From assembly GCA_009774765.1 (NCBI GenBank), contig VSOK01000060.1:1-10784 (forward strand): a DNA stretch of 10,784 nucleotides. The letters run 5' to 3'. The notes beneath the pieces were generated by a model. That model did no database searches. It was not told where the DNA came from and saw nothing but the letters and a program-made list of their open reading frames with translations. Made by a program: the position numbers and the translations under genes. Positions 1-7,279 of this stretch are shown in pieces (position 1 is the first letter of the stretch; each line of letters begins with the position of its first letter). The stretch is from Bacteroidales bacterium (GTDB lineage Bacteria; Bacteroidota; Bacteroidia; Bacteroidales; UBA932).

Positions 1-17
1 GCATCATCCTGCAATCA

Positions 18-1691
18 TCAGAAGCTGCTTCCTCCAATAAAGCTGCGGATCAGCGAAGTCGCAGGGACATCTTTGTCGGACACAGGAGAAAAATACCGGA
101 GAAACTTCATGAGACGGTGCACGTCACTGTATTCCGGGCAGCTCTTTGGAACAGTCATAAGGACACGCTCCGCGTATGGGCGGATGACGGCAAATTCAAC
201 GATATACGATGAATTGAAGAGCACGTCAGCATTTTCCTGGAAAGGATATATCCACTCCACTTCCGCACGCCTGACATTGGGCCAGTTAGCTATGGATTCC
301 CTTGCCGTATAAGCCCCTTTGTTGGAATCCCTAAGAATACGGCGGAGCAGACGGTTGTCGCTTGTAGGGATACAGTTATGGTCATCCAGCGAAATGCTTG
401 TGATCGTATTTATGAAAATCCTGTATTTTGCAGAGTCAGGTACCATATCGGTCAGGCGCGGATTAAGCGCGTGTATTCCTTCTATCAGCAGAACCATACC
501 GTCTTCCAGCTTGAGCTTCTTGCCGTTGAATTCCCTCAGTCCTGTAACAAAGTTATATTCAGGAACCTCCACGGTCTCTCCTGCGAGCAGTTTGAGTACA
601 TCCGACTGAAGATAATCGTGATCCACCGTTTCAAAATTGTCAAAATCAAACGATCCGTCAGGAAGAAGAGGAGTATCAAGACGATTGACAAAATAATCAT
701 CCGTTGAAAATGATATAGGATGCAGTCCACACGCTTTCAACTGAATGCTGAGACGTTTGCAGAATGTGGACTTGCCGCTGCTGCTCGGCCCGGTTATCAG
801 GACAATGCGCACAGGATTCTCGGAATTGACTCTTCTCTCCACCTCCTCGGCAATCTGTACAATCTTTTTCTCCTGCAGGGCCTCAGCAATCTTGATAAGG
901 TCACCAGCCTCCCCACGACCGCACGCAAGATTCACATCCCCGACATTGTCCAATCCCATTATCTTGTTCCATTTCAGGTTTTCAGCAAACACATCAAATG
1001 TCTTCGACTGTTCCATAAACGGAGCGAGTTCACCAGGATTGTGCCTGTTAGGCACACGGAGAAGCAGGCCGCCACGGTACATAAAAAGATCCCATACCTT
1101 CAGATATCCGGTACTGACCAGCAATGCATCATAATAATAGTCAGGAGTATCATCCAAAGTATAATAATTGACATATACCTCGCCCGACGTTTCCAGAAGC
1201 TTCACCTTGTCGTCATAGCCCATAGAGCGGAACAGCTCTATGGCTTCCTCCAGGCGCACCTCATACCTGCGGAAAGGAAGGTCCTCCTCAACAAGGGACT
1301 TCATCCTGTCTTTTATAAGTCTCAGGTCATCTTCCGTCAAAGGAGAGGAGTCCCCTTTATCGATGGCACAGAAATACCCTTTGGAAATCGGTCTCCGCAG
1401 CACAACCTTGCACTGCGGGAATACATCCCTGACAGCCTTGCACAGCAGGAAACACAGGGAGCGGCAGTATACGCCACGCCCCTCGTATGTCCTGTAGTCA
1501 ATGAATTCCACCTGACGGCTGTTGAAAGCCCTGTATTTCAGACCCTGGCAGACATTGTTGACCATAGCGGCCAGAATAGGAGACCCGTCTCCGAATCCGA
1601 ATTCCGGAAGCATATCCAGCAATGTCGTACCTTCAGGAAAGTTCCTGCTCGTCTTTGTATTGACACAATAAATCTTTACCATATCTATCAT
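18..1691 (-). CDS. Nucleoside (uridine-type) kinase with ThrRS-like N-terminal region
   Basis: Probable cytoplasmic NTP-dependent kinase of the uridine kinase/phosphoribulokinase P-loop family; the true substrate is not shown by the sequence. The N-terminal ~65 residues look like a TGS domain (MVKIYCVNT, then FPEGTTLLDML). Residues ~70-250 resemble the second additional domain of threonyl-tRNA synthetase. The kinase domain begins near residue 295 with the Walker A motif GPSSSGKST, followed by STDDYF, a DFDNFET segment and the hydrophobic strand MVLLIEG. Length, about 555 residues, fits the two-part Bacteroidota proteins annotated as nucleoside kinase. Start choice: a TTG at 1706 is in frame, but ATGs at 1691 and 1682 are better. 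The 1682 ATG begins exactly at the TGS-like core, so it may be the real start. A small GC-rich dyad (1694-1704) sits just upstream of 1691. It lies 44 bases after the EF-hand gene on the same strand, so co-transcription is likely. The ThrRS-like part is probably regulatory or vestigial (inference). Confidence 0.87.
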   Translation of the reverse strand: MIDMVKIYCVNTKTSRNFPEGTTLLDMLPEFGFGDGSPILAAMVNNVCQGLKYRAFNSRQVEFIDYRTYEGRGVYCRSLCFLLCKAVRDVFPQCKVVLRRPISKGYFCAIDKGDSSPLTEDDLRLIKDRMKSLVEEDLPFRRYEVRLEEAIELFRSMGYDDKVKLLETSGEVYVNYYTLDDTPDYYYDALLVSTGYLKVWDLFMYRGGLLLRVPNRHNPGELAPFMEQSKTFDVFAENLKWNKIMGLDNVGDVNLACGRGEAGDLIKIAEALQEKKIVQIAEEVERRVNSENPVRIVLITGPSSSGKSTFCKRLSIQLKACGLHPISFSTDDYFVNRLDTPLLPDGSFDFDNFETVDHDYLQSDVLKLLAGETVEVPEYNFVTGLREFNGKKLKLEDGMVLLIEGIHALNPRLTDMVPDSAKYRIFINTITSISLDDHNCIPTSDNRLLRRILRDSNKGAYTARESIANWPNVRRAEVEWIYPFQENADVLFNSSYIVEFAVIRPYAERVLMTVPKSCPEYSDVHRLMKFLRYFSPVSDKDVPATSLIRSFIGGSSF

Positions 1692-1735
1692 AAGCGGACG
1701 CCGCAATAGCGCCGCCGTGTTTTTTATGTAAAGGA

Positions 1736-3955
1736 CTATAACTGTTCCGTATCAGCGGGAACCTCCTGTACTTCCTCTATGACAATGTCCGGAGTCTCAG
1801 CCTTCTTCCAGAAAGGACGCTTGTCGACAGGTATAATGAAATATACCCCCACAAGCAGGCAAAGCCCGATAACTATTCCGATAACAGTCCGTTTCCACAC
1901 AGGCAGACCTTCCATTCCGTAAGGGTCCACATCCTTCACGTACGGAGTCCTGGCCATACTTGTAAGAGTCTGTCCGAAACGTACATTCACTATGGCCTTG
2001 GCATTGACTGCCCATCCGTTGGCATTGAGCAGAGGCGCAAGATCACGCTTACGGAGCTTCATATATGCCATGATCATTGAAGGACCGGAGATTATAAGCA
2101 TCACCGCGAGCACCACAAGAGGCATCTGCCACCATGCAAGGCTGAAAAATCCGGTGAAAAGGGAAAGAAGGAATGAAAATATGGAACCCAACGCCATACC
2201 TATCACAGCGAAAAGTCCGAAGAACTTGGTCATATCGAACGAAGACTTCTTCGCTGCATCGGCAGCTGCGGCATCACCAAGTTTGCTTCCGCCTTCAGCC
2301 AGCTTCTTGGTCGCATCCGCTGTAACCTTTGAGTCCTGAGTCGAGGCGAACTTGGTTACCTGCTCCTCAAGGAAATTGCCTACTTTTCTGTACGGAGACC
2401 AGAATGCCTGACGTACACTTATAGGATTGTCGATTATTTTAGTGACGGTCGCGTCAAAGTCCTTTCCGTCCCTGTCATAGAACACGGCATGCTTTCCGAC
2501 CTTTATATTATCTATGTCTCCGTCCGTCAGAACAGCCGCAATGGTCATTTTCTCACCTGTAGACTTGTATATGCAGTCACAATATATGATGAACATACCG
2601 CTAAGCCCTGAAAAATTATTATGGGCTGTCATATCGTTCACCTTGATACAAAGGTCGCAGCTGCGCTGGTCAATGAAAAGTGTTCCGGCCTGGAAAATCG
2701 CCTTTCTGCCGTTATGGCTGTAGAAGTCAGAAAAAGTGACATAATTCCTGACGAAAGTATAGAAATCACGGTACAGGTGCAGAAGTTTGTCAACTGACTC
2801 TATCGTACCGAACTGCTTTTCAAGCGACTTGTCCTGAGCGACAAGTTCAAGCAGGGAGTCTTTGGCGGAAGACACAAGGATTTCTTTTGCCCTGCCGTAT
2901 CCCAAAGCTTCCGCAGATATTCCCTTTTTGGCGTCTTTCCAGGCCTTATAAGCGGCAAAACGTCCCTGGATACTCTCCCACTGGGATTTCGTAATCGAAG
3001 TAGCCTCAGGGAACTCCACATCAAAAACAAGCTTCTTCAAAGTTGAGAATGTACCCTGCCAAGCCGGATTTATCCCCCCGTCAAGAGGAAGTTCAGCTTT
3101 TGCATTCACTTTTGCCAAAGGATATTGGGCAATCTCGTCAATGCTGGCTGCAAGGTTCTTGTCGCTTATGGCACCTATCTTTTCCGCTGTAACGTCAAGG
3201 TTGCCTGCGGAACTGAATGAAGCAAGGGAGCACCTTACAAAGAAATCATCTACTTTTGCCTTTATGGATTCGTATGCGGCAAGAGCCGCTTCAGTATTGT
3301 CCCCGTACGGGAAGACATCAGCCTTATCGGCATCCCCAGCCTCTTTCCAGGCAGTAAAATCCGAAAGGTCAGCAAAGAATTTCTCTATGATCTCGGCATT
3401 CACGCCTTTGTCTCCGCTCCTGTCAACCACAGAACCTGACGACGCTATGATTTCTTCTATAACCTTTTTGAGAGTATCATCCTCCGCCGAGTTTACTGTT
3501 ATGACACCATCCCCATTGAAACGTGTCTTGGCAAAAATGGCAAGACTGTCAGAGACATCTCCCAATGAAATCGAGTCCTTTTCAAGACCGAGACCTGCAA
3601 GTATATGCTGAGCAGACTCATAGAGACTCCGTCCTTCTTCATTTTCGAGGTTGAACGCGCTCAACGGAATGGACGAATCCCTTTTTGTAAGCAGACTGAG
3701 ATCACTGATTACTGAAGTAAGCCATTTTGAAGCGGCGATCACTTCATCCACGTGAATCTTCCCGTCTTTATTTGCATCAAGTATGTCCAAAGTTCTCTGG
3801 TCAAACTCAAGCCCCTGGGTCGGACAGCTGAGGACTGTCCATAATTTCTTGTCAAGCTCATCAAGATGCGCAAGGTCTTCACCGCTGTGGATGCTTACTC
3901 TTGTCATTCCACCGACCGTACTGAACTTCCAGTCGTATTCTCCGTTAGATTTCAT
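1736..3955 (-). CDS. EF-hand domain membrane protein of unknown function
   Basis: A 739-residue protein. Residues 60-71 (DANKDGKIHVDE, bases 3743-3778) form a textbook EF-hand loop, with D, N, D at positions 1, 3, 5, glycine at 6, isoleucine at 8 and glutamate at 12, so it should bind Ca2+. A second, degenerate loop follows near residues 145-156 (FNGDGVIT, arginine at position 1, no acidic residue at 12). The long middle part (about 160-570) is mainly soluble. Near residues 574-626 there are two strongly hydrophobic stretches and near 688-708 a third (VIGIVIGLCLLVGVYFIIPV), so the C-terminus is anchored in the inner membrane; the tail is acidic. No signal peptide is seen, so the EF-hands probably face the cytoplasm. 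It resembles conserved uncharacterised EF-hand proteins of Bacteroidales (from memory, not searched). Its promoter is one copy of the 67-base repeat that also drives gdhA. The function is unknown. Confidence 0.88.
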   Translation of the reverse strand: MKSNGEYDWKFSTVGGMTRVSIHSGEDLAHLDELDKKLWTVLSCPTQGLEFDQRTLDILDANKDGKIHVDEVIAASKWLTSVISDLSLLTKRDSSIPLSAFNLENEEGRSLYESAQHILAGLGLEKDSISLGDVSDSLAIFAKTRFNGDGVITVNSAEDDTLKKVIEEIIASSGSVVDRSGDKGVNAEIIEKFFADLSDFTAWKEAGDADKADVFPYGDNTEAALAAYESIKAKVDDFFVRCSLASFSSAGNLDVTAEKIGAISDKNLAASIDEIAQYPLAKVNAKAELPLDGGINPAWQGTFSTLKKLVFDVEFPEATSITKSQWESIQGRFAAYKAWKDAKKGISAEALGYGRAKEILVSSAKDSLLELVAQDKSLEKQFGTIESVDKLLHLYRDFYTFVRNYVTFSDFYSHNGRKAIFQAGTLFIDQRSCDLCIKVNDMTAHNNFSGLSGMFIIYCDCIYKSTGEKMTIAAVLTDGDIDNIKVGKHAVFYDRDGKDFDATVTKIIDNPISVRQAFWSPYRKVGNFLEEQVTKFASTQDSKVTADATKKLAEGGSKLGDAAAADAAKKSSFDMTKFFGLFAVIGMALGSIFSFLLSLFTGFFSLAWWQMPLVVLAVMLIISGPSMIMAYMKLRKRDLAPLLNANGWAVNAKAIVNVRFGQTLTSMARTPYVKDVDPYGMEGLPVWKRTVIGIVIGLCLLVGVYFIIPVDKRPFWKKAETPDIVIEEVQEVPADTEQL
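3743..3778 (-). other. Canonical EF-hand calcium-binding loop (coding)
   Basis: These bases encode the 12-residue loop DANKDGKIHVDE of the membrane protein above. All consensus ligand positions are intact, which is the clearest functional clue in that protein. Confidence 0.8.
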
Positions 3956-3988
3956 ATTATATAATGATTGTTTGTATCTTTTCCTTTT

Positions 3989-4055
3989 AGTACAAATATA
4001 GCTAAAGTCGAGAGCAGAGGCAAAATTTATTTTGACTATGCCGAGACCAAGACGT
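3989..4055 (-). repeat. 67-base promoter repeat, copy A (reads leftward)
   Basis: Read on the minus strand this segment starts ACGTCTTGGTCTCGG and ends TATATTTGTACT. It aligns without gaps to 5795-5861 on the plus strand, with 58 of 67 identical positions by hand count. The first 15 and last 12 bases are identical between copies, and similarity stops abruptly outside both ends. It holds the -33 and -7 boxes of the EF-hand gene. The two copies form an inverted pair about 1.74 kb apart. Confidence 0.85.
3993..4024 (-). promoter_or_regulatory. Promoter of the EF-hand protein gene
   Basis: On the minus strand a TTTG (-33 box, bases 4024-4021) is followed after 20 bases by TATATTTG (4000-3993), an exact match to the Bacteroidota -7 consensus TAnnTTTG. 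The inferred start of transcription lies near 3985, giving a leader of about 30 bases before the ATG at 3955. The boxes lie inside repeat copy A. Confidence 0.75.
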
Positions 4056-4060
4056 TTATA

Positions 4061-4075
4061 TGAGCCAACGGCTCA
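4061..4075. promoter_or_regulatory. Small perfect dyad in the divergent intergenic region
   Basis: TGAGCC, three bases, then GGCTCA: a perfect six-base inverted repeat. It lies between repeat copy A and the promoter of the EIIC-like gene. It could be an operator for either direction or a short hairpin in an upstream transcript. No T-run follows, so a terminator is unlikely. Confidence 0.35.
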
Positions 4076-4122
4076 AATATAGCAACTTCTATTATCACAA
4101 ATTCAGCCAAAGATATAAATTT

Positions 4123-4145
4123 AGAATATATTCTGAAAAATCAGA
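4123..4145. promoter_or_regulatory. Overlapping dyads, candidate operator of the EIIC-like gene
   Basis: AGAATATATTCT (4123-4134) is a perfect 12-base palindrome. It overlaps a second dyad, TCTGA-AAAA-TCAGA (4132-4145). Together they fill the -33 region just upstream of the putative -7 box at 4147-4154, where a repressor or activator would act. A chance AT-rich palindrome is the alternative. Confidence 0.35.
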
Positions 4146-4146
4146 T

Positions 4147-4154
4147 TAAATTTG
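4147..4154 (+). promoter_or_regulatory. Putative -7 box of the EIIC-like gene
   Basis: TAAATTTG matches TAnnTTTG exactly, 21 bases before the ATG at 4176. No clear TTTG -33 box lies 19-21 bases upstream; overlapping dyads are there instead. This suggests a promoter that needs an activator. The untranslated leader would be short. Confidence 0.5.
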
Positions 4155-4175
4155 CAGCCCTCATAAAACCGGATT

Positions 4176-5183
4176 ATGAAAGATATTCTAAAAAGACTGT
4201 TCAGAAAATACATTGTGGACGCCCTGAGCTCAATGGCCCTTGGACTGTTCTGCTCGCTGATATTGGGGCTCATAATAGGACAGCTGGCAAAGCTGGAATT
4301 CCTGTCCTTCCTCGGATTCATATCCGAAGCCTTGTCGGCAAGCTCTCCCCTTGTAGGTGCCTGCATCGGTCTCGCCATCGCCATAGGAATGGGATGCCCT
4401 ATGCTTGTAAACATATCGTCAGCAATCACAGGGGCGCTCGGCTACCAGTTCGGAGGACCGGTAGGCTCATACCTCGCGGTCATAATAGGGGCCGAGCTCG
4501 GATCACTTGTATCAAAGAAAACACCGGTGGACATTATAATAACACCGCTGGTGACGATTGTCGCAGGAGGACTTTTCGCAAAATACTGCTGCTCTCCCAT
4601 CAATGCGATGATGCTACAGCTCGGTGCCCTGATCAACAACGCCACGACATTGAGTCCGTTTTTTATGGGCATCGCCATAGCCGTGCTCGTGGGGTGCGCA
4701 CTTACCCTCCCCATCAGCTCTGCGGCAATCTGCGTCATGCTCAACATTGACGGACTTGCCGCAGGCGCGGCCACTGCCGGATGCTGCGCCCAGATGATCG
4801 GGTTCGCGGTCATAAGCTATTCCGACAACGGTCCCGGAGGCCTGATATCGCAGGGGCTCGGGACATCGATGCTGCAGATAGGCAACATAGCCCGCAAGCC
4901 TCTGATCTGGCTTGCTCCGACGCTGACCGCAGCGATTCTTGGACCCGTATCAACAATGTGGCTTGAGATGACAAACAATGCGCTGGGGGCTGGTATGGGC
5001 ACAGCCGGGCTTGTCGGGCCTCTCGCGGCGTACGCTACAATGAGTCCGACGGCAGACACTGCCATACTGACAATAAAGATTGCTGGACTTTATTTCATCG
5101 CCCCGGCGGCAATCAGCCTTGCAATACACACTGTCATGAAACGCCTCGGATGGATAAGGCCCGGAGATATGAAAATCCAATGA
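4176..5183 (+). CDS. Orphan PTS EIIC-type membrane protein (PTS_EIIC_2-like family)
   Basis: A 335-residue, very hydrophobic integral inner-membrane protein with about eight to ten transmembrane helices rich in Gly and Ala. After a basic N-terminus (KDILKRLFRKY), repeated segments such as LGLFCSLILGLIIG, SYLAVIIGAELGSLV and FFMGIAIAVLVGCALTLP are typical of the small EIIC-like family usually called PTS_EIIC_2. The family's name implies sugar transport coupled to phosphorylation, but no EIIA, EIIB, HPr or EI gene lies nearby and many Bacteroidales lack a complete PTS. It may therefore be a transporter working without phosphotransfer; the substrate is unknown. One sampled 60-base block (4861-4920) is about 57% G+C, against about 47% in a gdhA block (6781-6840). 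That may only reflect Gly/Ala-rich membrane coding. Fifty-nine bases separate it from the next gene, so the two may be co-transcribed. Confidence 0.78.
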   Translation: MKDILKRLFRKYIVDALSSMALGLFCSLILGLIIGQLAKLEFLSFLGFISEALSASSPLVGACIGLAIAIGMGCPMLVNISSAITGALGYQFGGPVGSYLAVIIGAELGSLVSKKTPVDIIITPLVTIVAGGLFAKYCCSPINAMMLQLGALINNATTLSPFFMGIAIAVLVGCALTLPISSAAICVMLNIDGLAAGAATAGCCAQMIGFAVISYSDNGPGGLISQGLGTSMLQIGNIARKPLIWLAPTLTAAILGPVSTMWLEMTNNALGAGMGTAGLVGPLAAYATMSPTADTAILTIKIAGLYFIAPAAISLAIHTVMKRLGWIRPGDMKIQ

Positions 5184-5242
5184 CACCTCTACTTACGAGG
5201 CGAGAGTGATTGTAAAATGCAAGTTTTAAAATAAAAAACAAT

Positions 5243-5788
5243 ATGGAAGAAAAAGAATATTTTGACAGCTACGAAGAAGGGCTTATGCAGGATATGCTCA
5301 AATTATGCACTTCATTCGGCAAACTGGACGGAACACTCCTGTCCAGCGAAGACATAGACGCCAAATGGAAAGAATTCGCACCTGAATATATGGTTGAAGC
5401 AGTAAAGCAGATCAATTCATATCCAGAGTTCACGATAGGATGCGCAGGCTACATCGGAGCAGCCGTAGCCAAATGGTGGGACACGGACTGGGGACGATAC
5501 CACAATTCAAAATTCTCCTCCCTTCTCGGTCCGAGAGGATTTGACGACATTGACGACCATATAGTAAAGGAAATACTCGGATATGAACTTGACTCGACAG
5601 AAGCCGGAGTCCTGGCAAAGATACTGCTGTCCTGCTCACAGGTCGCGATGAACAAGATCAGGCACGAGCACATTGAGGCACAGACTACGAAATCATTCCA
5701 TATACTTGCAAGGACATTGAGGGTAATGTTCCGTATCGGTGCTTCACTGATGCTTTTTTCTGAAGGTTACAGGTTTCAGAAGATATAA
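5243..5788 (+). CDS. Conserved-looking protein of unknown function, 181 residues
   Basis: I do not recognise a named domain. The protein starts MEEKEYFDSYEEGLMQDML, is probably cytoplasmic and mostly helical, and has no signal peptide or convincing transmembrane segment, although residues ~155-175 are mildly hydrophobic. It is acidic and carries distinctive patches such as KWKEFAPEYM, AVAKWWDTDWG and GFDDIDDHIVKEILG. It looks like an uncharacterised Bacteroidales family (from memory). The ORF is intact, ends only 6 bases before repeat copy B, and follows the EIIC-like gene by 59 bases on the same strand. No function can be assigned. Confidence 0.75.
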   Translation: MEEKEYFDSYEEGLMQDMLKLCTSFGKLDGTLLSSEDIDAKWKEFAPEYMVEAVKQINSYPEFTIGCAGYIGAAVAKWWDTDWGRYHNSKFSSLLGPRGFDDIDDHIVKEILGYELDSTEAGVLAKILLSCSQVAMNKIRHEHIEAQTTKSFHILARTLRVMFRIGASLMLFSEGYRFQKI

Positions 5789-5794
5789 AAACAC

Positions 5795-5861
5795 ACGTCT
5801 TGGTCTCGGCAGAGCCCAAATAAATTTGGTATCTTCTCTCGACTTTGACTATATTTGTACT
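5795..5861 (+). repeat. 67-base promoter repeat, copy B (reads rightward)
   Basis: Plus-strand partner of copy A at 3989-4055; 58 of 67 positions match, with no gaps. Identical blocks include ACGTCTTGGTCTCGG at the 5' end, ATAAATTT around the -33 region, CTCTCGACTTT in the spacer, and TATATTTGTACT at the 3' end. It starts 6 bases after the stop of the 181-residue gene and carries the gdhA promoter. Conservation of the 5' block, well upstream of the -33 box, hints at an activator site or a mobile origin. Confidence 0.85.
5825..5857 (+). promoter_or_regulatory. Promoter of the gdhA operon
   Basis: TTTG (5825-5828) and an exact TAnnTTTG box, TATATTTG (5850-5857), are separated by 21 bases. Transcription should start near 5862-5866, about 60 bases before the gdhA ATG. 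It lies inside repeat copy B. Confidence 0.78.
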
Positions 5862-5888
5862 GTATTTCCATCCCCTTACCGGAAATGC
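5862..5888 (+). other. Stem-loop at the 5' end of the gdhA leader
   Basis: GTATTTCC and GGAAATGC can pair over eight base pairs (one T-G wobble) around an 11-base loop. The hairpin would sit at or next to the inferred transcription start. It could protect the transcript end or act as a control element; no T-run follows, so it is not an intrinsic attenuator. Confidence 0.4.
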
Positions 5889-5923
5889 GAGAATCAATAA
5901 CTTAACAAATTAATTTTCATACT

Positions 5924-7279
5924 ATGAAACTGAATGCACAAAAGTATGCTGATGCCTTTATGGCAGACCTCATCGCGAGAAACCCTAGAGAGAATGAATT
6001 TCATCAGGCCGTAAAAGAAGTCCTTGAAAGCGTTGCACCGTATATCGTGGAGCATCCGTATCTCATCGACCTCAAAGTGCTTGAACGTATTGCAGAGCCT
6101 GAACGCGTGATTATTTTCAGGGTACCATGGCTCAACGACGAAGGAGAAGTCCAGGTCAACAGAGGTTATAGAGTACAGATGAACAGCGCAATCGGACCAT
6201 ATAAAGGAGGACTGCGTTTCCATCCGAGCGTAAACCTCAGCATCATGAAATTCCTTGCCTTTGAACAGACATTCAAAAACAGCCTGACAACTCTCCCTAT
6301 GGGAGCCGGCAAAGGAGGTTCCGATTTCAATCCAAAAGGAAAGTCAGACAACGAAGTGATGAGATTCTGCCAGAGCTTTATGACCGAGCTGAGCAAGCAT
6401 ATCGGACAGGACACCGACGTGCCTGCAGGTGATATAGGAGTCGGAGGACGCGAAATCGGCTATATGTTCGGACAGTACAAACGCCTTCGCAACGAATTTA
6501 CCGGTACATTGACAGGAAAAGGGCTCAACTGGGGAGGAAGTCCTCTTCGCCCTGAGGCGACAGGATACGGAACCTGCTATTTTGCGGAAGCTATGCTTGC
6601 GACCAGAGAAGACAGTTTCCAAGGAAAGACAGTGGCGATTTCAGGATCGGGAAATGTGGCACAGTATGCGGCCAGGAAAGCTCTTCAGCTCGGTGCCAAG
6701 GTTGTCACAATGTCTGATTCCAACGGCTATATATACGATCCGGACGGAATAGATGAAGACAAGCTGAAATACGTTATGGATCTGAAAAACATCTATCGCG
6801 GACGCATCAGGGAATACGCGGAGAAATATCCTTCAGCACAATATTTTGAAAGGCAGCGTCCGTGGGGTGTAAAATGCGACATAGCAATGCCTTGCGCGAC
6901 ACAAAATGAGCTTGACGGCAATGATGCAGCAAAACTCCTCGCAAACGGATGCATCTGCGTGGCAGAGGGCGCGAATATGCCGTCCACACCCGAAGCAATC
7001 ACTCTTTTCCAGAAAGCCAAGATACTATATTCTCCAGGCAAGGCGTCAAATGCAGGAGGAGTAGCTACTTCAGGTCTTGAAATGACCCAGAATTCAATCC
7101 GTCTGAAATGGACTCCGGAGGAAGTGGACAGACATCTTCACAGGATAATGGCAGACATCCACGAAGCATGCAGAAAATACGGAACGGAAGAAGACGGATA
7201 TGTCAACTATGTAAAAGGAGCGAATATCGCGGCATTCATAAAAGTGGCTGACGCGATGATGGCTCAGGGACTCGTCTGA
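5924..7279 (+). CDS. gdhA: NADP-type glutamate dehydrogenase
   Basis: Cytoplasmic hexameric glutamate dehydrogenase: 2-oxoglutarate + NH4+ + NAD(P)H gives glutamate. The 451-residue length is typical of the ~450-residue class. The substrate-binding and catalytic region is intact: GPYKGGLRFHP (residues 91-101), KNSLTTLPMGAGKGG (118-132, catalytic lysine about K130) and PAGDIGVGGREIGYM (167-181, aspartate D170). The Rossmann domain carries GSGNVAQYA (241-249), followed by SDS (264-266). A polar residue after the second strand is usual in NADP-preferring enzymes, so coenzyme preference is inferred. CEGANMP-type and SNAGGVATSGLEM motifs complete the fold. The gene is transcribed from repeat copy B and heads an operon. 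Its TGA overlaps the next ATG by one base (TGATG), so the downstream gene is probably translationally coupled. It is the main ammonia-assimilation enzyme in view. Confidence 0.96.
   Translation: MKLNAQKYADAFMADLIARNPRENEFHQAVKEVLESVAPYIVEHPYLIDLKVLERIAEPERVIIFRVPWLNDEGEVQVNRGYRVQMNSAIGPYKGGLRFHPSVNLSIMKFLAFEQTFKNSLTTLPMGAGKGGSDFNPKGKSDNEVMRFCQSFMTELSKHIGQDTDVPAGDIGVGGREIGYMFGQYKRLRNEFTGTLTGKGLNWGGSPLRPEATGYGTCYFAEAMLATREDSFQGKTVAISGSGNVAQYAARKALQLGAKVVTMSDSNGYIYDPDGIDEDKLKYVMDLKNIYRGRIREYAEKYPSAQYFERQRPWGVKCDIAMPCATQNELDGNDAAKLLANGCICVAEGANMPSTPEAITLFQKAKILYSPGKASNAGGVATSGLEMTQNSIRLKWTPEEVDRHLHRIMADIHEACRKYGTEEDGYVNYVKGANIAAFIKVADAMMAQGLV

Noticed and set aside
720..1709. A 329-codon open frame on the plus strand opposite the nucleoside kinase
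   Set aside because: The minus-strand frame shows recognisable kinase motifs from end to end; the plus-strand translation shows no domain or typical composition, so it is an antisense shadow.
5186..5200. Possible terminator after the EIIC-like gene (CCTC, seven bases, GAGG)
   Set aside because: A four-base stem without a following T-run is too weak to call.
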